Positions 54,151 to 63,194 of a stretch of DNA of 64,000 bases are shown here, piece by piece (position 1 is the stretch's first letter; each line of letters starts with the position of its first letter). Source of the stretch: Paenibacillus odorifer (lineage in GTDB: Bacteria; Bacillota; Bacilli; Paenibacillales; Paenibacillaceae); assembly GCF_000758725.1 (NCBI RefSeq), contig NZ_CP009428.1, positions 4,836,001 through 4,900,000 of the forward strand, read 5' to 3'. The position numbers and the translations under genes were made by a program. The notes beneath the pieces were generated by a model that saw only the letters and a program-made list of their open reading frames with translations, was not told where the DNA came from and did not search any database.

Positions 54151-54651
54151 TCACTCTGTACTCCGCAGCAAACGGTTGATTGTTTCACGTCTTACACCGA
54201 TCAATTGCCCTATTTCTTCCTGGGTCAATAACTCTGTTAGCGCTGCGCCATGAGAATAGTCATTAAACCAGCGGGTTAGCAATTCCATACGTTCTGCAGG
54301 TGTACCTACAGTAAGATGATCCAGCCGTGTCTGCATAAACCGTACCTTCTCCTGAAGCAGTCTGGCGATTTCCATCGCTTGACCAGGATCATCCCGCAGC
54401 TGTTGATACCATTCTGCTGATGGAACTGCCTCCACCTCGCTCTTCATCATCGCAACTGCCGTTCCATGCGCCTCCTTTGGCGAAATGAGTGAATGATGGG
54501 GAACCATCTCACCAGGATACAGGATGTTAAATAACACCATGTTCCCATTCTCATGAAGTCTTGTGACCTTGAACAGCCCGCTTTTTACCTTAAATAAAAA
54601 ATCACAGCTGTCTCCTTGGCGGAACAAGACTTCCCCCTTATGTAATATCAT
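54151..54651 (-). CDS. Short Crp/Fnr-family regulator
   Basis: 166 residues against the usual 210-240. The cyclic-nucleotide-type roll begins directly at GEVLFRQGDSCDFLFKVKSG, so the first strands are missing. The dimer helix and helix-turn-helix (LTQEEIGQLIGVRRETINRLLR) are present, but the protein stops right after the recognition helix, without the wing. AAGGAGC precedes the start. No cysteine cluster is present, so it is unlikely to be a second oxygen sensor. Ligand and targets are unknown. Confidence 0.85.
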   Translation of the reverse strand: MILHKGEVLFRQGDSCDFLFKVKSGLFKVTRLHENGNMVLFNILYPGEMVPHHSLISPKEAHGTAVAMMKSEVEAVPSAEWYQQLRDDPGQAMEIARLLQEKVRFMQTRLDHLTVGTPAERMELLTRWFNDYSHGAALTELLTQEEIGQLIGVRRETINRLLRSTE

Positions 54652-54765
54652 CTCGCTCGCTCCTTTTCCTTCTGATTATATATATTTTCAATTATATAAA
54701 ATTAAACCTCATTTATGGAGATAAATCTACCTATGGGCGAGGAAAGGGGTAGATTAAAGACCATG

Positions 54766-54811
54766 CAAAAACTGCTGGACACCAGAATGAAAATTCTGGC
54801 ACCCAGCAGTT
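54766..54811 (-). terminator. Rho-independent terminator after fruA
   Basis: AACTGCTGG/CCAGCAGTT with a second inner stem CCAGAAT/ATTCTGG, followed on the minus strand by five T. It ends the fruR-fruK-fruA cluster. Confidence 0.9.
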
Positions 54812-54827
54812 CAATTTACTTATAAAG

Positions 54828-56759
54828 TTACTTTGCTTCAAGCGGTTTCTTCCATAATCCGAGCATCAATCCGGAGATGACCGAACCGATCAGAACAGCC
54901 AACAGGAACAACAGCGCGTGGCTTGAAAGGGCAGCTACAAAGATCCCGCCATGCGGAGCAGGCACGTTGATATTCCAAAGCTGTGTAAGACCTCCAGCAA
55001 CGGCCGAACCAAGAATACAAGAGGTTAGGACACGAAGTGGGTCGGCTGCGGCGAATGGAATGGCCCCTTCCGTAATGAACGACAAGCCCAGCACATAGTT
55101 CGTTAAGCCTGATTTACGTTCTTCTTCCGTGAATTTATTCTTAAAGAAAGTAGAAGCCAGTGCTATTGCAAGTGGAGGCACCATCCCCCCGGCCATTACA
55201 GCAGCCATCATGAAGCCGTTGGTATTGCCACTGGTAGTGAATACACCGATGGCAAAAGTATAAGCAGCTTTATTGAAAGGTCCACCCATATCTATGGCCA
55301 TCATGCCACCGAGAACCAGGCCCAGAATAACAGCATTAACAGTTCCAAGATCATTAAGCCAATCGATCAGTCCGACATTGATCCAGCTAAAGACCGGATC
55401 GAACAGGTAATACATCAATCCACCGGTAATTAGAAGCCCGAATACCGGGTATAACAGGATCGGCTTCAGTCCGTCAAGTGTTTTAGGCAGACCTGCAAAT
55501 ACTTTACGTAGTCCGATAATTACATAACCCGCCAAGAAACCAGCAGCCAGCCCGCCGAGGAACCCAGCATTGGAATTCAAGGCCATGTAGCCCCCAACCA
55601 TACCTGGCATCAGAGCCGGACGATCACCAATGCTAAGCGCTATAAATCCAGCAAGGACTGGAATTAGGAAATGGAAGGCACCATCTCCGCCACCGATTGT
55701 CTGCAGTAACTGGAACAGCGGATGATCTGCTCCACCTACTTGTTCAATCAGGAAGGAGATTGCCAGCAGAATACCGCCACCGACTACAAACGGAAGCATG
55801 TGGGAGATCCCATTCATTAAGTCCTTATATATTTTACTGCCGATACTGCCAGATTTCTCTTTAGACCCTTCGTCATTGCCACCGCGACCTTCATTGTGAT
55901 AGATCGGCGCTTCCCCATTCATAGCTTTACGAATAAGCTCTTCCGACTTACGGATGCCATCACTTACCGGTCTTTGCAGTACAGGTTTACCGTCAAAACG
56001 GGCCATTTCCACCTTTTTATCAGCTGCAACAATTACACCGCTTGCACGCCGAATCTCATCAGGGGTGAGTACGTTTTTGGCCCCTTCTGAACCATTCGTC
56101 TCTACACGGATATTAACTCCCATTTCTAGAGCTTTTTTCTTAAGGGCATCTTCAGCCATAAAAGTGTGCGCAATGCCTGTAGGACAAGCAGTTACAGCTA
56201 CGACAAAAGCTTGGGAATCCGGGTTGCCCACGATTACACGTTCAGGCTCTGACTTTGCGGCAGTTTCAGCGGCTTCGTTCTCTTTCTCCTTAGCTTCGCC
56301 TTCCGCCTGCTTGGCATCAAACAAAGCTGATACCTCATCCGGAGTCTGAGTATTCATAAGCTGTTCAATGAACTCGCTATCGATCAGTAGTCTGGACAAT
56401 GAGGCCAGTGTACGAAGATGCATATTGCCTGCTCCTTCTGGAGCGGCAATCATAAAGAAGATACGTGCTGGCTCATCATCAAGGGATTCAAACTCCACTC
56501 CCTTTGCGCTCTTAGCAAATACAACCGTCGCTTCATTTACCGCTTTAGTCTTAGCGTGCGGCATCGCGATACCGCCACCAATCCCAGTACTGGATTGCTC
56601 TTCGCGCTTCAGAATCATCTCTTTAAAAAGGATCGGATCATTAATTCGGCCACTAGCAGCAAGACTTGCAATCAATTCATCAATTGCAGCTTCCTTAGTT
56701 GTAGCTTTTAGATCCATGATCATAGTTTCTTTTATCATTAAATCCGTTATTTTCATCAT
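54828..56759 (-). CDS. fruA: PTS fructose transporter EIIABC
   Basis: 643 residues in the order EIIA-EIIB-EIIC. EIIA (1-150) has phosphorylated H68 in AMPHAKT. EIIB (about 180-280) has the cysteine in VTACPTGIAHTFMAEDAL. EIIC (about 310-640) has eight to ten membrane segments. It imports fructose as fructose 1-phosphate at the cost of PEP. The start at 56759 follows AAGGGAG. It lies 35 bp after fruK and ends at a strong terminator. A Glu/Ala-rich linker joins EIIA and EIIB. Confidence 0.96.
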   Translation of the reverse strand: MMKITDLMIKETMIMDLKATTKEAAIDELIASLAASGRINDPILFKEMILKREEQSSTGIGGGIAMPHAKTKAVNEATVVFAKSAKGVEFESLDDEPARIFFMIAAPEGAGNMHLRTLASLSRLLIDSEFIEQLMNTQTPDEVSALFDAKQAEGEAKEKENEAAETAAKSEPERVIVGNPDSQAFVVAVTACPTGIAHTFMAEDALKKKALEMGVNIRVETNGSEGAKNVLTPDEIRRASGVIVAADKKVEMARFDGKPVLQRPVSDGIRKSEELIRKAMNGEAPIYHNEGRGGNDEGSKEKSGSIGSKIYKDLMNGISHMLPFVVGGGILLAISFLIEQVGGADHPLFQLLQTIGGGDGAFHFLIPVLAGFIALSIGDRPALMPGMVGGYMALNSNAGFLGGLAAGFLAGYVIIGLRKVFAGLPKTLDGLKPILLYPVFGLLITGGLMYYLFDPVFSWINVGLIDWLNDLGTVNAVILGLVLGGMMAIDMGGPFNKAAYTFAIGVFTTSGNTNGFMMAAVMAGGMVPPLAIALASTFFKNKFTEEERKSGLTNYVLGLSFITEGAIPFAAADPLRVLTSCILGSAVAGGLTQLWNINVPAPHGGIFVAALSSHALLFLLAVLIGSVISGLMLGLWKKPLEAK

Positions 56760-56794
56760 GTTCAACTCCCTTAAGTACTTTGAATGCTGTCGGC

Positions 56795-57706
56795 TTACAC
56801 TTCTGAGATTTGGATCAGCGGTCTCAGCTGTTCAATGAATTCTCTGTCCGCTAAATCATCAGAGAATGCGGTTGCACTACCCGAGGCAACGCCTGCACGG
56901 AACGCCTCCAACAAGTCTCCTGTCAAAGACAGTGTCCCTACAAAACCAGCGATCATGGAATCCCCTGCACCTACAGAATTTTTCACTTTACCTTTTGGTG
57001 CGTTGGCGTGGTATACCCCTTGCTCCGTAATGAACAAAGCCCCTTCACCCGCCATGGAAACCAGTACATGTTTCGCTCCTGCATCCAGCAGCTTGCGTCC
57101 ATAAGTAATAATCTCTTCCCTCGTGTCTATTGTTACGCCGAATAGCTCTGCAAGCTCATGATGGTTCGGTTTAACCAGCAATGGCTGATACGCCAGCGCT
57201 TTTTGAAGTGCAGCACCAGTAGTGTCAATGACGAATTCCGCTCCACTCTGTTTGCACACAGATATAAGCTTGTCATAGAAATCTGCACCCAGTGATGGGG
57301 GAACGCTTCCCGACAAAATCACTACATCCTCCGCGTTCAGAGCAGCCAGCTTTTGCAATAGTGCATCGGCTTCCGGATCAAGAATGGCGGGTCCAACACC
57401 GTTAATCTCCGTTTCTTCTCCATGCTTGAGCTTGATGTTAATCCGCGTATCATCAGAAACAAACACGAAATCGCTTGAAATTGATTCTTCGTGTAACCAA
57501 TCCTCAATATATCGGCCGGTGAAGCCGCCAAGGAATCCCATAGCCTTATTCTGAACCCCAAGCTGTTTAAGCACTCGGGATACGTTAATCCCCTTCCCTC
57601 CGGGAAGCTTCAAATCACGTTTCATCCGGTTCAAGTCACCCAGTCTCAAATCTTCCACTTCCACGATATAATCAATGGAAGGATTAAGCGTTACAGTATA
57701 GATCAT
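56795..57706 (-). CDS. fruK: 1-Phosphofructokinase
   Basis: 303 residues, PfkB family. It phosphorylates fructose 1-phosphate to fructose 1,6-bisphosphate. The N-terminal TLNPSIDY and LPGGKGINVSRVLKQLG, SGSVPPSL in the middle, and the catalytic C-terminal motif VKNSVGAGDSMIAGF are all present. GAGGGA precedes the ATG. It is the middle gene of fruR-fruK-fruA and uses the product of FruA. Confidence 0.96.
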   Translation of the reverse strand: MIYTVTLNPSIDYIVEVEDLRLGDLNRMKRDLKLPGGKGINVSRVLKQLGVQNKAMGFLGGFTGRYIEDWLHEESISSDFVFVSDDTRINIKLKHGEETEINGVGPAILDPEADALLQKLAALNAEDVVILSGSVPPSLGADFYDKLISVCKQSGAEFVIDTTGAALQKALAYQPLLVKPNHHELAELFGVTIDTREEIITYGRKLLDAGAKHVLVSMAGEGALFITEQGVYHANAPKGKVKNSVGAGDSMIAGFVGTLSLTGDLLEAFRAGVASGSATAFSDDLADREFIEQLRPLIQISEV

Positions 57707-57823
57707 GATTATCCCTCAATTATGTTGGTTTTCTAAGCCATAGATTACCGATCAAAAATACGGCATCTGTAATTTCTCCAAACGATCACACGGTAATTCA
57801 TAATTGCTTATCCTATATAGAAT

Positions 57824-58588
57824 TTATACCAGCGTGAAATCCACACCCAATTGCGTGATCTCACGGATGAATTTGTCAGACGCTCCTGAATCTATAATGC
57901 AATGATCCATTTCCGTCACATCAGCAACCTTGCTAAAGGATACCTGCCCCAGCTTACTGTGATCTGCCAGTAGAATAACTTGCTTGGCGACTGCGATCAT
58001 TTTGCGTTTTGTAGCTGCCTCTAACATGTTCGGGGTTGTGATGCCTTCCCGCAAATCCAGTCCATTAGTAGCAAGAAAAGTTTTATCCACTCTCACCATA
58101 TCTAAGGAACGTTCTGTCATCGGTCCAACAAAAGCCATCGTATCCGGGCGAAGCATACCACCTGTAATTGAGACTTCGATATTGCGGCAATCCCGCAGCT
58201 CATTCAGCGCCATAATCGAGTTCGTAATGACTTTGATATTCGAAAAGTTCTTCAGCTCTCTGGCAATCTGCAGTGTTGTTGTTCCTGCATCAAGCAGTAT
58301 AGCGTCACCCTCCTGAATCATCTCCACTGCTTTGCGGGCAATCCGTTGCTTCTCATCCAATAAATGATCTTCCTTATCAGGATAAGCCGCCTCAAAATTG
58401 ACACTCTGCAAGGAAACCGCTCCGCCATGAGTACGCTTTAATAGCTTGGCTTCTTCCAGCTCCTTCAGATCACGGCGCACAGTAGACTCGGATACGCCCA
58501 TTTCCTGACTTAGCTCCTGTACAGAAGCTCTTGAGTTTTTTTCCACAAAAAGCACGATTTTTTGTTTTCTCTCTTCCTCAAACATCAT
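57824..58588 (-). CDS. fruR: DeoR-family fructose operon repressor
   Basis: 255 residues. The N-terminal DeoR helix-turn-helix (SVQELSQEMGVSESTVRRDLKELE) is followed by a sugar-phosphate-sensing domain with DAGTTTLQIA and LADHSKLG motifs. It should repress the cluster and release DNA when fructose 1-phosphate accumulates. The start at 58588 (MMFEEERKQKI) has AAGGAGC upstream; the frame is open to 58627. Direct repeats just upstream are probable operators. The gap to fruK is 117 bp. Confidence 0.92.
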   Translation of the reverse strand: MMFEEERKQKIVLFVEKNSRASVQELSQEMGVSESTVRRDLKELEEAKLLKRTHGGAVSLQSVNFEAAYPDKEDHLLDEKQRIARKAVEMIQEGDAILLDAGTTTLQIARELKNFSNIKVITNSIMALNELRDCRNIEVSITGGMLRPDTMAFVGPMTERSLDMVRVDKTFLATNGLDLREGITTPNMLEAATKRKMIAVAKQVILLADHSKLGQVSFSKVADVTEMDHCIIDSGASDKFIREITQLGVDFTLV

Positions 58589-58654
58589 CGTGGCTCGCTC
58601 CTTTATGTGAGAGCGCGACCTGTGCAATTCCTTGCGCTCATCTATGAATTTTCT

Positions 58655-58709
58655 TGACCGTTAATTGATTATATGTGACCGTTATTGATCGTTTGTGCTC
58701 GTTTATGAT
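58655..58709 (-). promoter_or_regulatory. Candidate FruR operators (direct repeats)
   Basis: Two blocks begin TGACCGTTA (58655 and 58676, 21 bp apart) and run into TTGAT. A third, weaker block GTTTGTGCTCGTTTATGAT follows. A TATAAT box on the minus strand (58673-58668) lies between them, so a bound repressor would block it. Assignment to FruR is by position. Confidence 0.5.
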
Positions 58710-58711
58710 TT

Positions 58712-58725
58712 TAACAGCGTTTTCA
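58712..58725. promoter_or_regulatory. cre-like CcpA site upstream of fruR
   Basis: On the minus strand TGAAAACGCTGTTA matches the cre consensus at 13 of 14 positions. It lies next to the direct repeats ahead of fruR, suggesting added control by CcpA. Confidence 0.5.
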
Positions 58726-58839
58726 TCCTATGTAAAGTGCTAAAAAGAGACAGTGCAAAATTACATCCCAATTGCCTATCTCATATACGGCATTTATAAC
58801 ATATTAATAATACATACCGGGAAAAGCGGGTGATCAGAA

Positions 58840-59112
58840 ATGGCCAATGGAAGAAACCGTGGGAGAAATAACGGTAACAGCAATGCTAATAAGAATGGGA
58901 CCACCAATAACACTAATCCAGTGGAATCCGCAGAACTTAGCGCTGAGGATTATGAGATCATCGCAGCTGGACTTGTAGCATTAGGTGAGATTTTTTCCTT
59001 TTTATCTCTTGTTAAAGCAAGACAAGTTACCAAAGAAACTGGAGGCGAGGAGGTAGTTCCTGAAATCTTCACTTTATCCACTAGAAAATCTCATAAACGA
59101 AAGTCAAGATAA
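58840..59112 (+). CDS. Hypothetical protein with Asn-rich N-terminus
   Basis: 90 residues. The first 30 are almost all Asn, Gly, Arg and Thr (disordered). A short region with a hydrophobic helix (IIAAGLVALGEIFSFLSLV) is followed by a basic tail (RKSHKRKSR). Not recognised. GGGTGAT lies ahead of the ATG. Composition recalls small spore-associated proteins of Bacillales, but that is a guess. The gap to the next gene shows no feature. Confidence 0.55.
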   Translation: MANGRNRGRNNGNSNANKNGTTNNTNPVESAELSAEDYEIIAAGLVALGEIFSFLSLVKARQVTKETGGEEVVPEIFTLSTRKSHKRKSR

Positions 59113-59303
59113 TCCACGAAAAAAGCAGCGAAGTAGTGATATACCCTTGTTATATTGCGATCTTTTTACTTGGCGTAACCTTTGTAACTAGAACCTCTAT
59201 ATGGGTATGCCAAGAACTACCTATAAGGAATTACACGCTTTTGAATCAATACTTGTAAATTAGGGTTATTAAACTACATAGATATAAATTTGAATTTTGG
59301 GGG

Positions 59304-60413
59304 ATGTTTTTATTGCCACAACAGAAGTATTTTCGGACAAGCCTTGCTATTATCGCCTTTTTACTGATTTTGTACTTAGGCTCCAAAGTAATGTTTCTCT
59401 TCGCGCCACTAGGTGCCATTTTCAAATTATTACTTGTTCCCATGATGTTATCAGGGTTTATGTACTACCTGCTGCGTCCGTTAGTAAGAATCCTAGAGAA
59501 AAGAAAATTAAACCGGGCGTTCTCCATCCTGCTCATTTATTTTCTGATTGCGGGCTTGTTCGTTCTCTTCTGGATTCTAGTCTGGCCGACACTGCAAGAA
59601 CAAATTCAGAACTTTATTGATAACACTCCCTACCTCGTGCAAGGTTTGCAGGATCAGTTCAATGCATTGAGGGAGAATCCGACACTGTCACGTTTTTTCA
59701 AAGGGGATTCTGACGTCGCGGCCCGTTTATCAGAATTTCTTAGCGATACTATTACCTGGGTTACCAATTCCATGTCCAATTTGATTGGCGTTGTTTCCAG
59801 CATTGTAGTGTTAATCGCCACTTTGCCCATCATTCTGTACTACATGCTAAAAGATGACTATAAGCTATCGCCTAAACTTCAAGGCTTAATTCCGAGAAAA
59901 TATCGGAAGGAAGGCCAAGAGATGCTTGGAGATATCGACAGCGCCTTAAGCAGCTTCATCGTCACACGTGTGGTGCTAAATGTCGTACTCGGTATTATGT
60001 TATATATAGGATTCCTTATCATCGGACTGCCTTACTCCCTGTTGCTCGCCGTAATTTCAGTGCCTCTTAACTTCATTCCATATGTGGGTTCATTCTTAGC
60101 AGCGATTCCGGTAATAATAGTAGGTTTCATTGAATCACCGACGATGGCCATATGGTCTCTAGTCATAATTTTCATTGCCCAGCAGATCCAGGATAATGTA
60201 CTCTCACCGATTATTTACGGAAAATCATTGGATGTTCATCCACTGACTACGGTCATCCTTGTCCTTATAGGTGGAGACTTCTACGGTATTATCGGAGTTC
60301 TTATTGCGCTCCCTGTTTATATGATTATAAAAATTGTTTTCCTGCGCGTGTATGAGATTATTATTGCAGACCGTAAAGATGAAGCTGAGCCTATCAAAAA
60401 AGAGGAGCTATAA
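59304..60413 (+). CDS. AI-2E family (PF01594) membrane protein
   Basis: 369 residues with about eight membrane helices. The cytoplasmic/extracellular stretch at about 110-150 and the conserved PLNFIPYVGSFLAAIPV and QQIQDNVLSPIIYGKSLDVHPL are typical of the AI-2E transporter superfamily, whose proven roles range from signal export to sodium-proton exchange. The frame's ATG at 59304 abuts GGGGG, so a TTG at 59313 with ideal spacing may be the true start. Plus strand, single gene. Confidence 0.9.
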   Translation: MFLLPQQKYFRTSLAIIAFLLILYLGSKVMFLFAPLGAIFKLLLVPMMLSGFMYYLLRPLVRILEKRKLNRAFSILLIYFLIAGLFVLFWILVWPTLQEQIQNFIDNTPYLVQGLQDQFNALRENPTLSRFFKGDSDVAARLSEFLSDTITWVTNSMSNLIGVVSSIVVLIATLPIILYYMLKDDYKLSPKLQGLIPRKYRKEGQEMLGDIDSALSSFIVTRVVLNVVLGIMLYIGFLIIGLPYSLLLAVISVPLNFIPYVGSFLAAIPVIIVGFIESPTMAIWSLVIIFIAQQIQDNVLSPIIYGKSLDVHPLTTVILVLIGGDFYGIIGVLIALPVYMIIKIVFLRVYEIIIADRKDEAEPIKKEEL

Positions 60414-60456
60414 CGGTTGTAATCTACTTCGTGAACGGGCGGAGCTTAACTATAAA

Positions 60457-60505
60457 ATAAAAAAGGGTACGTCTCCAATCACTCGGAGTCGTACCCTTTT
60501 TTATT
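60457..60505. terminator. Bidirectional terminator between the AI-2E gene and the 60524 gene
   Basis: AAGGGTACG/CGTACCCTT with A-run on the left and T-run on the right serves two convergent genes. Confidence 0.9.
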
Positions 60506-60523
60506 CTTTACAGGTTCCTGAAA

Positions 60524-60928
60524 TCACCCTCGTAAAGAACGAACTACAAAGATGTGATTGCCCTTCATCAGGTTTTGGCCGTTCTGAAGTGTAACTGAAC
60601 CTTTCGTATGTGAGGTAATAATCGTATTAAAGGCAATAAGCTGATCCTCTTTCCAGACGCTGACCGCCGATTTAAAATACACTGCATTGTCAAATTGCTG
60701 CCGATCCCTCATCACATAACCCACGGAATGGAGAACTGGAGGCAGAGCTCTTTCTTTTGGAGCCAGAGCCTTAATAACAACAATATCCCGAAACGGCACA
60801 GCAATTTCCTGATGGCCAATGACCGCCACCGATGCGGAAAGGTCCCATTTGCGCAGGATTCCCTTCATAATGGTATAAGGTTTCTCTCCGCAGTACATTA
60901 TAACGGGTTTACCTACCCAATGCTTCAT
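60524..60928 (-). CDS. Hypothetical protein, predicted beta-rich
   Basis: 134 residues, not recognised. Two halves each look like small beta-barrels: MKGILRKWDLSASVAVIG with IAVPFRDIVVIKAL, and DQLIAFNTIITSHTKGSVTLQNG. GAGGTAG precedes the ATG. No signal peptide or membrane helix. It lies 30 bp downstream of ung on the same strand and ends at a shared terminator, so it may be co-transcribed with ung. Confidence 0.7.
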   Translation of the reverse strand: MKHWVGKPVIMYCGEKPYTIMKGILRKWDLSASVAVIGHQEIAVPFRDIVVIKALAPKERALPPVLHSVGYVMRDRQQFDNAVYFKSAVSVWKEDQLIAFNTIITSHTKGSVTLQNGQNLMKGNHIFVVRSLRG

Positions 60929-60958
60929 AGCTACCTCCCCTTCGCATCACTCCATAAA

Positions 60959-61627
60959 TTATAAGTCCGGAATGAACCAATCTATTCCTTCCATACCCTG
61001 CGACTCTAGAAATTGATTGGCCTTCGAGAACGGACGACTGCCAAAGAATCCACGATGCGACGAGAGAGGGCTTGGATGAGGTGATTGCAGCACCTTATGC
61101 CGGCTTTGGTCGATGAAAGCACCTTTTTTCTGCGCATGACTCCCCCATAATATAAATACCATGGGCGTAGTTCTTTCATTCAGCTTTTGCATTATGGTGT
61201 CTGTGAATGTCTCCCAGCCCAGACCTTTATGTGAACCCGCCTCACCCTCACGTACCGTCAGTACGGTGTTCAGCAACAACACTCCCTGCTCTGCTAAGTG
61301 CAATAAAGAGCCGTGGTTCGGAACAGGCACACCGACGTCCTCCTTCAGCTCTGCATAAATATTGCGCAGTGACGGAGGGATACGTACCCCCGGATTGACA
61401 GAGAAGCTTAGTCCGTGAGCTTGTCCGGGACCATGATAAGGATCTTGACCTAAAATAACTACACGAGTCTCCTTATAAGGCGTTAGTTTTAATGCTGTGA
61501 ACAATAATTCTTTTGGCGGATAAACGGTATGTTCCTTATATTCTTCTGTTAGTACATCCATTAATTTTAAAAAATAAGGCTTTTGCATTTCATCCTGCAA
61601 TACCTCATCCCAATCGTTGCCAAACAT
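60959..61627 (-). CDS. ung: Uracil-DNA glycosylase
   Basis: 222 residues, family 1. It removes uracil from DNA in base-excision repair. The water-activating loop GQDPYHG has catalytic D62, and the C-terminal HPSPLSSHRGFFGS holds the catalytic His. LLLNTVLTV and the uracil-binding Asn are present. The start at 61627 follows GGAGGAG; the upstream TTG frame is not needed. Confidence 0.97.
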   Translation of the reverse strand: MFGNDWDEVLQDEMQKPYFLKLMDVLTEEYKEHTVYPPKELLFTALKLTPYKETRVVILGQDPYHGPGQAHGLSFSVNPGVRIPPSLRNIYAELKEDVGVPVPNHGSLLHLAEQGVLLLNTVLTVREGEAGSHKGLGWETFTDTIMQKLNERTTPMVFILWGSHAQKKGAFIDQSRHKVLQSPHPSPLSSHRGFFGSRPFSKANQFLESQGMEGIDWFIPDL

Positions 61628-61670
61628 CCCCAAACTCCTCCTTTAACCCAAACCATAGCGATATAGTTTT

Positions 61671-62327
61671 TTATTTCCGACCATAATCCGCTTTGATCTC
61701 GCCCCACTCTTTTGTGTGCCACTTGAGCACCTTATTGTCATATGTATTGGTTTGCAACCAACGCTCTGCCCGATCAATAAGCACCCAAATTTCCTCTGTT
61801 GAAGAATCGCGCGGCAAGGTTGTTGCCACCTTCTTCTGCTTCACCCACTTCATTGCATTTACAGAATCACTGTAAACCGTTTTATCGCTTCCCTCTTTCT
61901 TCAACAACGCCAAGGCATGGACAATCGCTAAAAATTCACCTAAATTATTAGTGCCCTTTTTGATCGGACCACAGGAGAAAATGATATCTCCCGTTTGTGT
62001 ATCTACACCCTTATATTCAACAGGCCCCGGATTACCACGAGTCCCCACATCTACTGAAATACTGTTGTAATCAATCTCCTCAGAGGTCTCTACTGTAGCA
62101 CTGCGTTTAAAAGAACTAGTCCCCTTAGACTTTGCTGCACCAGCTGCCCCTGTTCCCCAATTCCCCTTCCAGCCCGCTTTATATGCCGCATCAGCTGCTG
62201 CTTTGGATTCATAGGATTTATATTTTGCACCGGTATAATGATCTGTCTGTGCCTGGCATTCTGCCCAAGTGCTATAGACTCCCGGTTGTTTACCTTCCCA
62301 GACTACATAATATTTCTGTTTGGCCAT
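61671..62327 (-). CDS. RNase H with N-terminal viroplasmin (HBD) domain
   Basis: 218 residues. The N-terminal domain (3-47; KYYVVWEGKQPGVYSTW then YKSYES) binds RNA-DNA hybrids, as in eukaryotic RNase H1. A Gly/Ala/Ser/Lys linker leads to the catalytic domain with acidic residues in SVDVGTRGNPG, NNLGEFLAIVHAL, VYSDSVNAMKW and the final KADYGRK. It cleaves the RNA strand of hybrids. The start at 62327 follows AAGGAGC; the frame is open to 62399. It lies 43 bp upstream of ung, a plausible DNA maintenance pair. Confidence 0.93.
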   Translation of the reverse strand: MAKQKYYVVWEGKQPGVYSTWAECQAQTDHYTGAKYKSYESKAAADAAYKAGWKGNWGTGAAGAAKSKGTSSFKRSATVETSEEIDYNSISVDVGTRGNPGPVEYKGVDTQTGDIIFSCGPIKKGTNNLGEFLAIVHALALLKKEGSDKTVYSDSVNAMKWVKQKKVATTLPRDSSTEEIWVLIDRAERWLQTNTYDNKVLKWHTKEWGEIKADYGRK

Positions 62328-62535
62328 GGATAATGCTCCTTTTCTACTGCCTGTACTTATTGTAATCCATATTGCTCGTGAATTCATCGGATAAATCACA
62401 TTTTTCAGGTCATACTATACGCCAGAGATGTCCAGGCCTATATTACCATTTGTAGATTGATTGGTAAATTACTAACTAATCACTCTATAGTAAGCTCGAA
62501 GGATATCGGTACAATTACTTAGGGAGGTTATACAG

Positions 62536-63129
62536 ATGAGAAAGATAGCAAGTGTTGCTGCGGTATTTGCTTTTGTGTTAATGGTCGGATGTGGAAATGC
62601 AACAGATAATGCTAATAATGCTACTGCAACAAGCACTCCTGAGAACACAAATAACGCGGGTACCACTAATAATGCAGGCACCGCTAATAATCAAAATAAC
62701 ACCACAGATGCTGTAACCTCAGCTTCCGTAGTAGATAATGAAGAAGCCTTCAAACGCGCCATCAGTCCAGAGGGAACCTGGATTGCTGCCACACTTAAAG
62801 ACTTAACCTTCACCGAAGATCTCGTCGTGGATGGAGAATTCATGAATAAAGAGGAACCCGCCAGAAAAATTGCTCTATACACACAAGATGCGGATCACAA
62901 CATCACCAACTCCTTCAAACTGACTGCTCCAAAATTGACCATCAAGAGTAAAAACGCCCGTATTCAAGGCGGCACTTTTATTGGAGATGTATACGTAGAA
63001 GCGGATGGTTTTACCCTGGTGAACGCAACCGTTGAAGGCAATGTCTACTTCGCAAACGATCAATATAAATCCACCTTTAATTCATCCGATCAAGGAAAAG
63101 TAACTGGTGTTACAGAAGTGAAAAAATAA
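62536..63129 (+). CDS. Lipoprotein with Asn/Thr-rich linker and beta-solenoid-like domain
   Basis: 197 residues. Signal peptide with lipobox LMVGC (Cys 19), then a 45-residue Asn/Thr/Ala linker. The C-terminal 110 residues contain short repeated strands (KLTIKSKNARIQGGTFIGDVYVEA, DGFTLVNATVEGNVYF in separate runs) that suggest a right-handed beta-helix, as in polymer-forming or bactofilin-like proteins. GGGAGGT precedes the start. Function unknown; likely on the outer face of the membrane. Confidence 0.75.
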   Translation: MRKIASVAAVFAFVLMVGCGNATDNANNATATSTPENTNNAGTTNNAGTANNQNNTTDAVTSASVVDNEEAFKRAISPEGTWIAATLKDLTFTEDLVVDGEFMNKEEPARKIALYTQDADHNITNSFKLTAPKLTIKSKNARIQGGTFIGDVYVEADGFTLVNATVEGNVYFANDQYKSTFNSSDQGKVTGVTEVKK

Positions 63130-63144
63130 GCTTCAACCCCAGAA

Positions 63145-63185
63145 AGGTGATCTGAAGTCGTTAAGACTTGAGACCACCTTTTTTA
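63145..63185 (+). terminator. Rho-independent terminator after the beta-solenoid lipoprotein gene
   Basis: AGGTGaTCT pairs with AGAcCACCT (one mismatch) and an inner AGTC/GACT stem, followed by TTTTTT on the plus strand. Confidence 0.8.
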
Positions 63186-63194
63186 TATACATTT

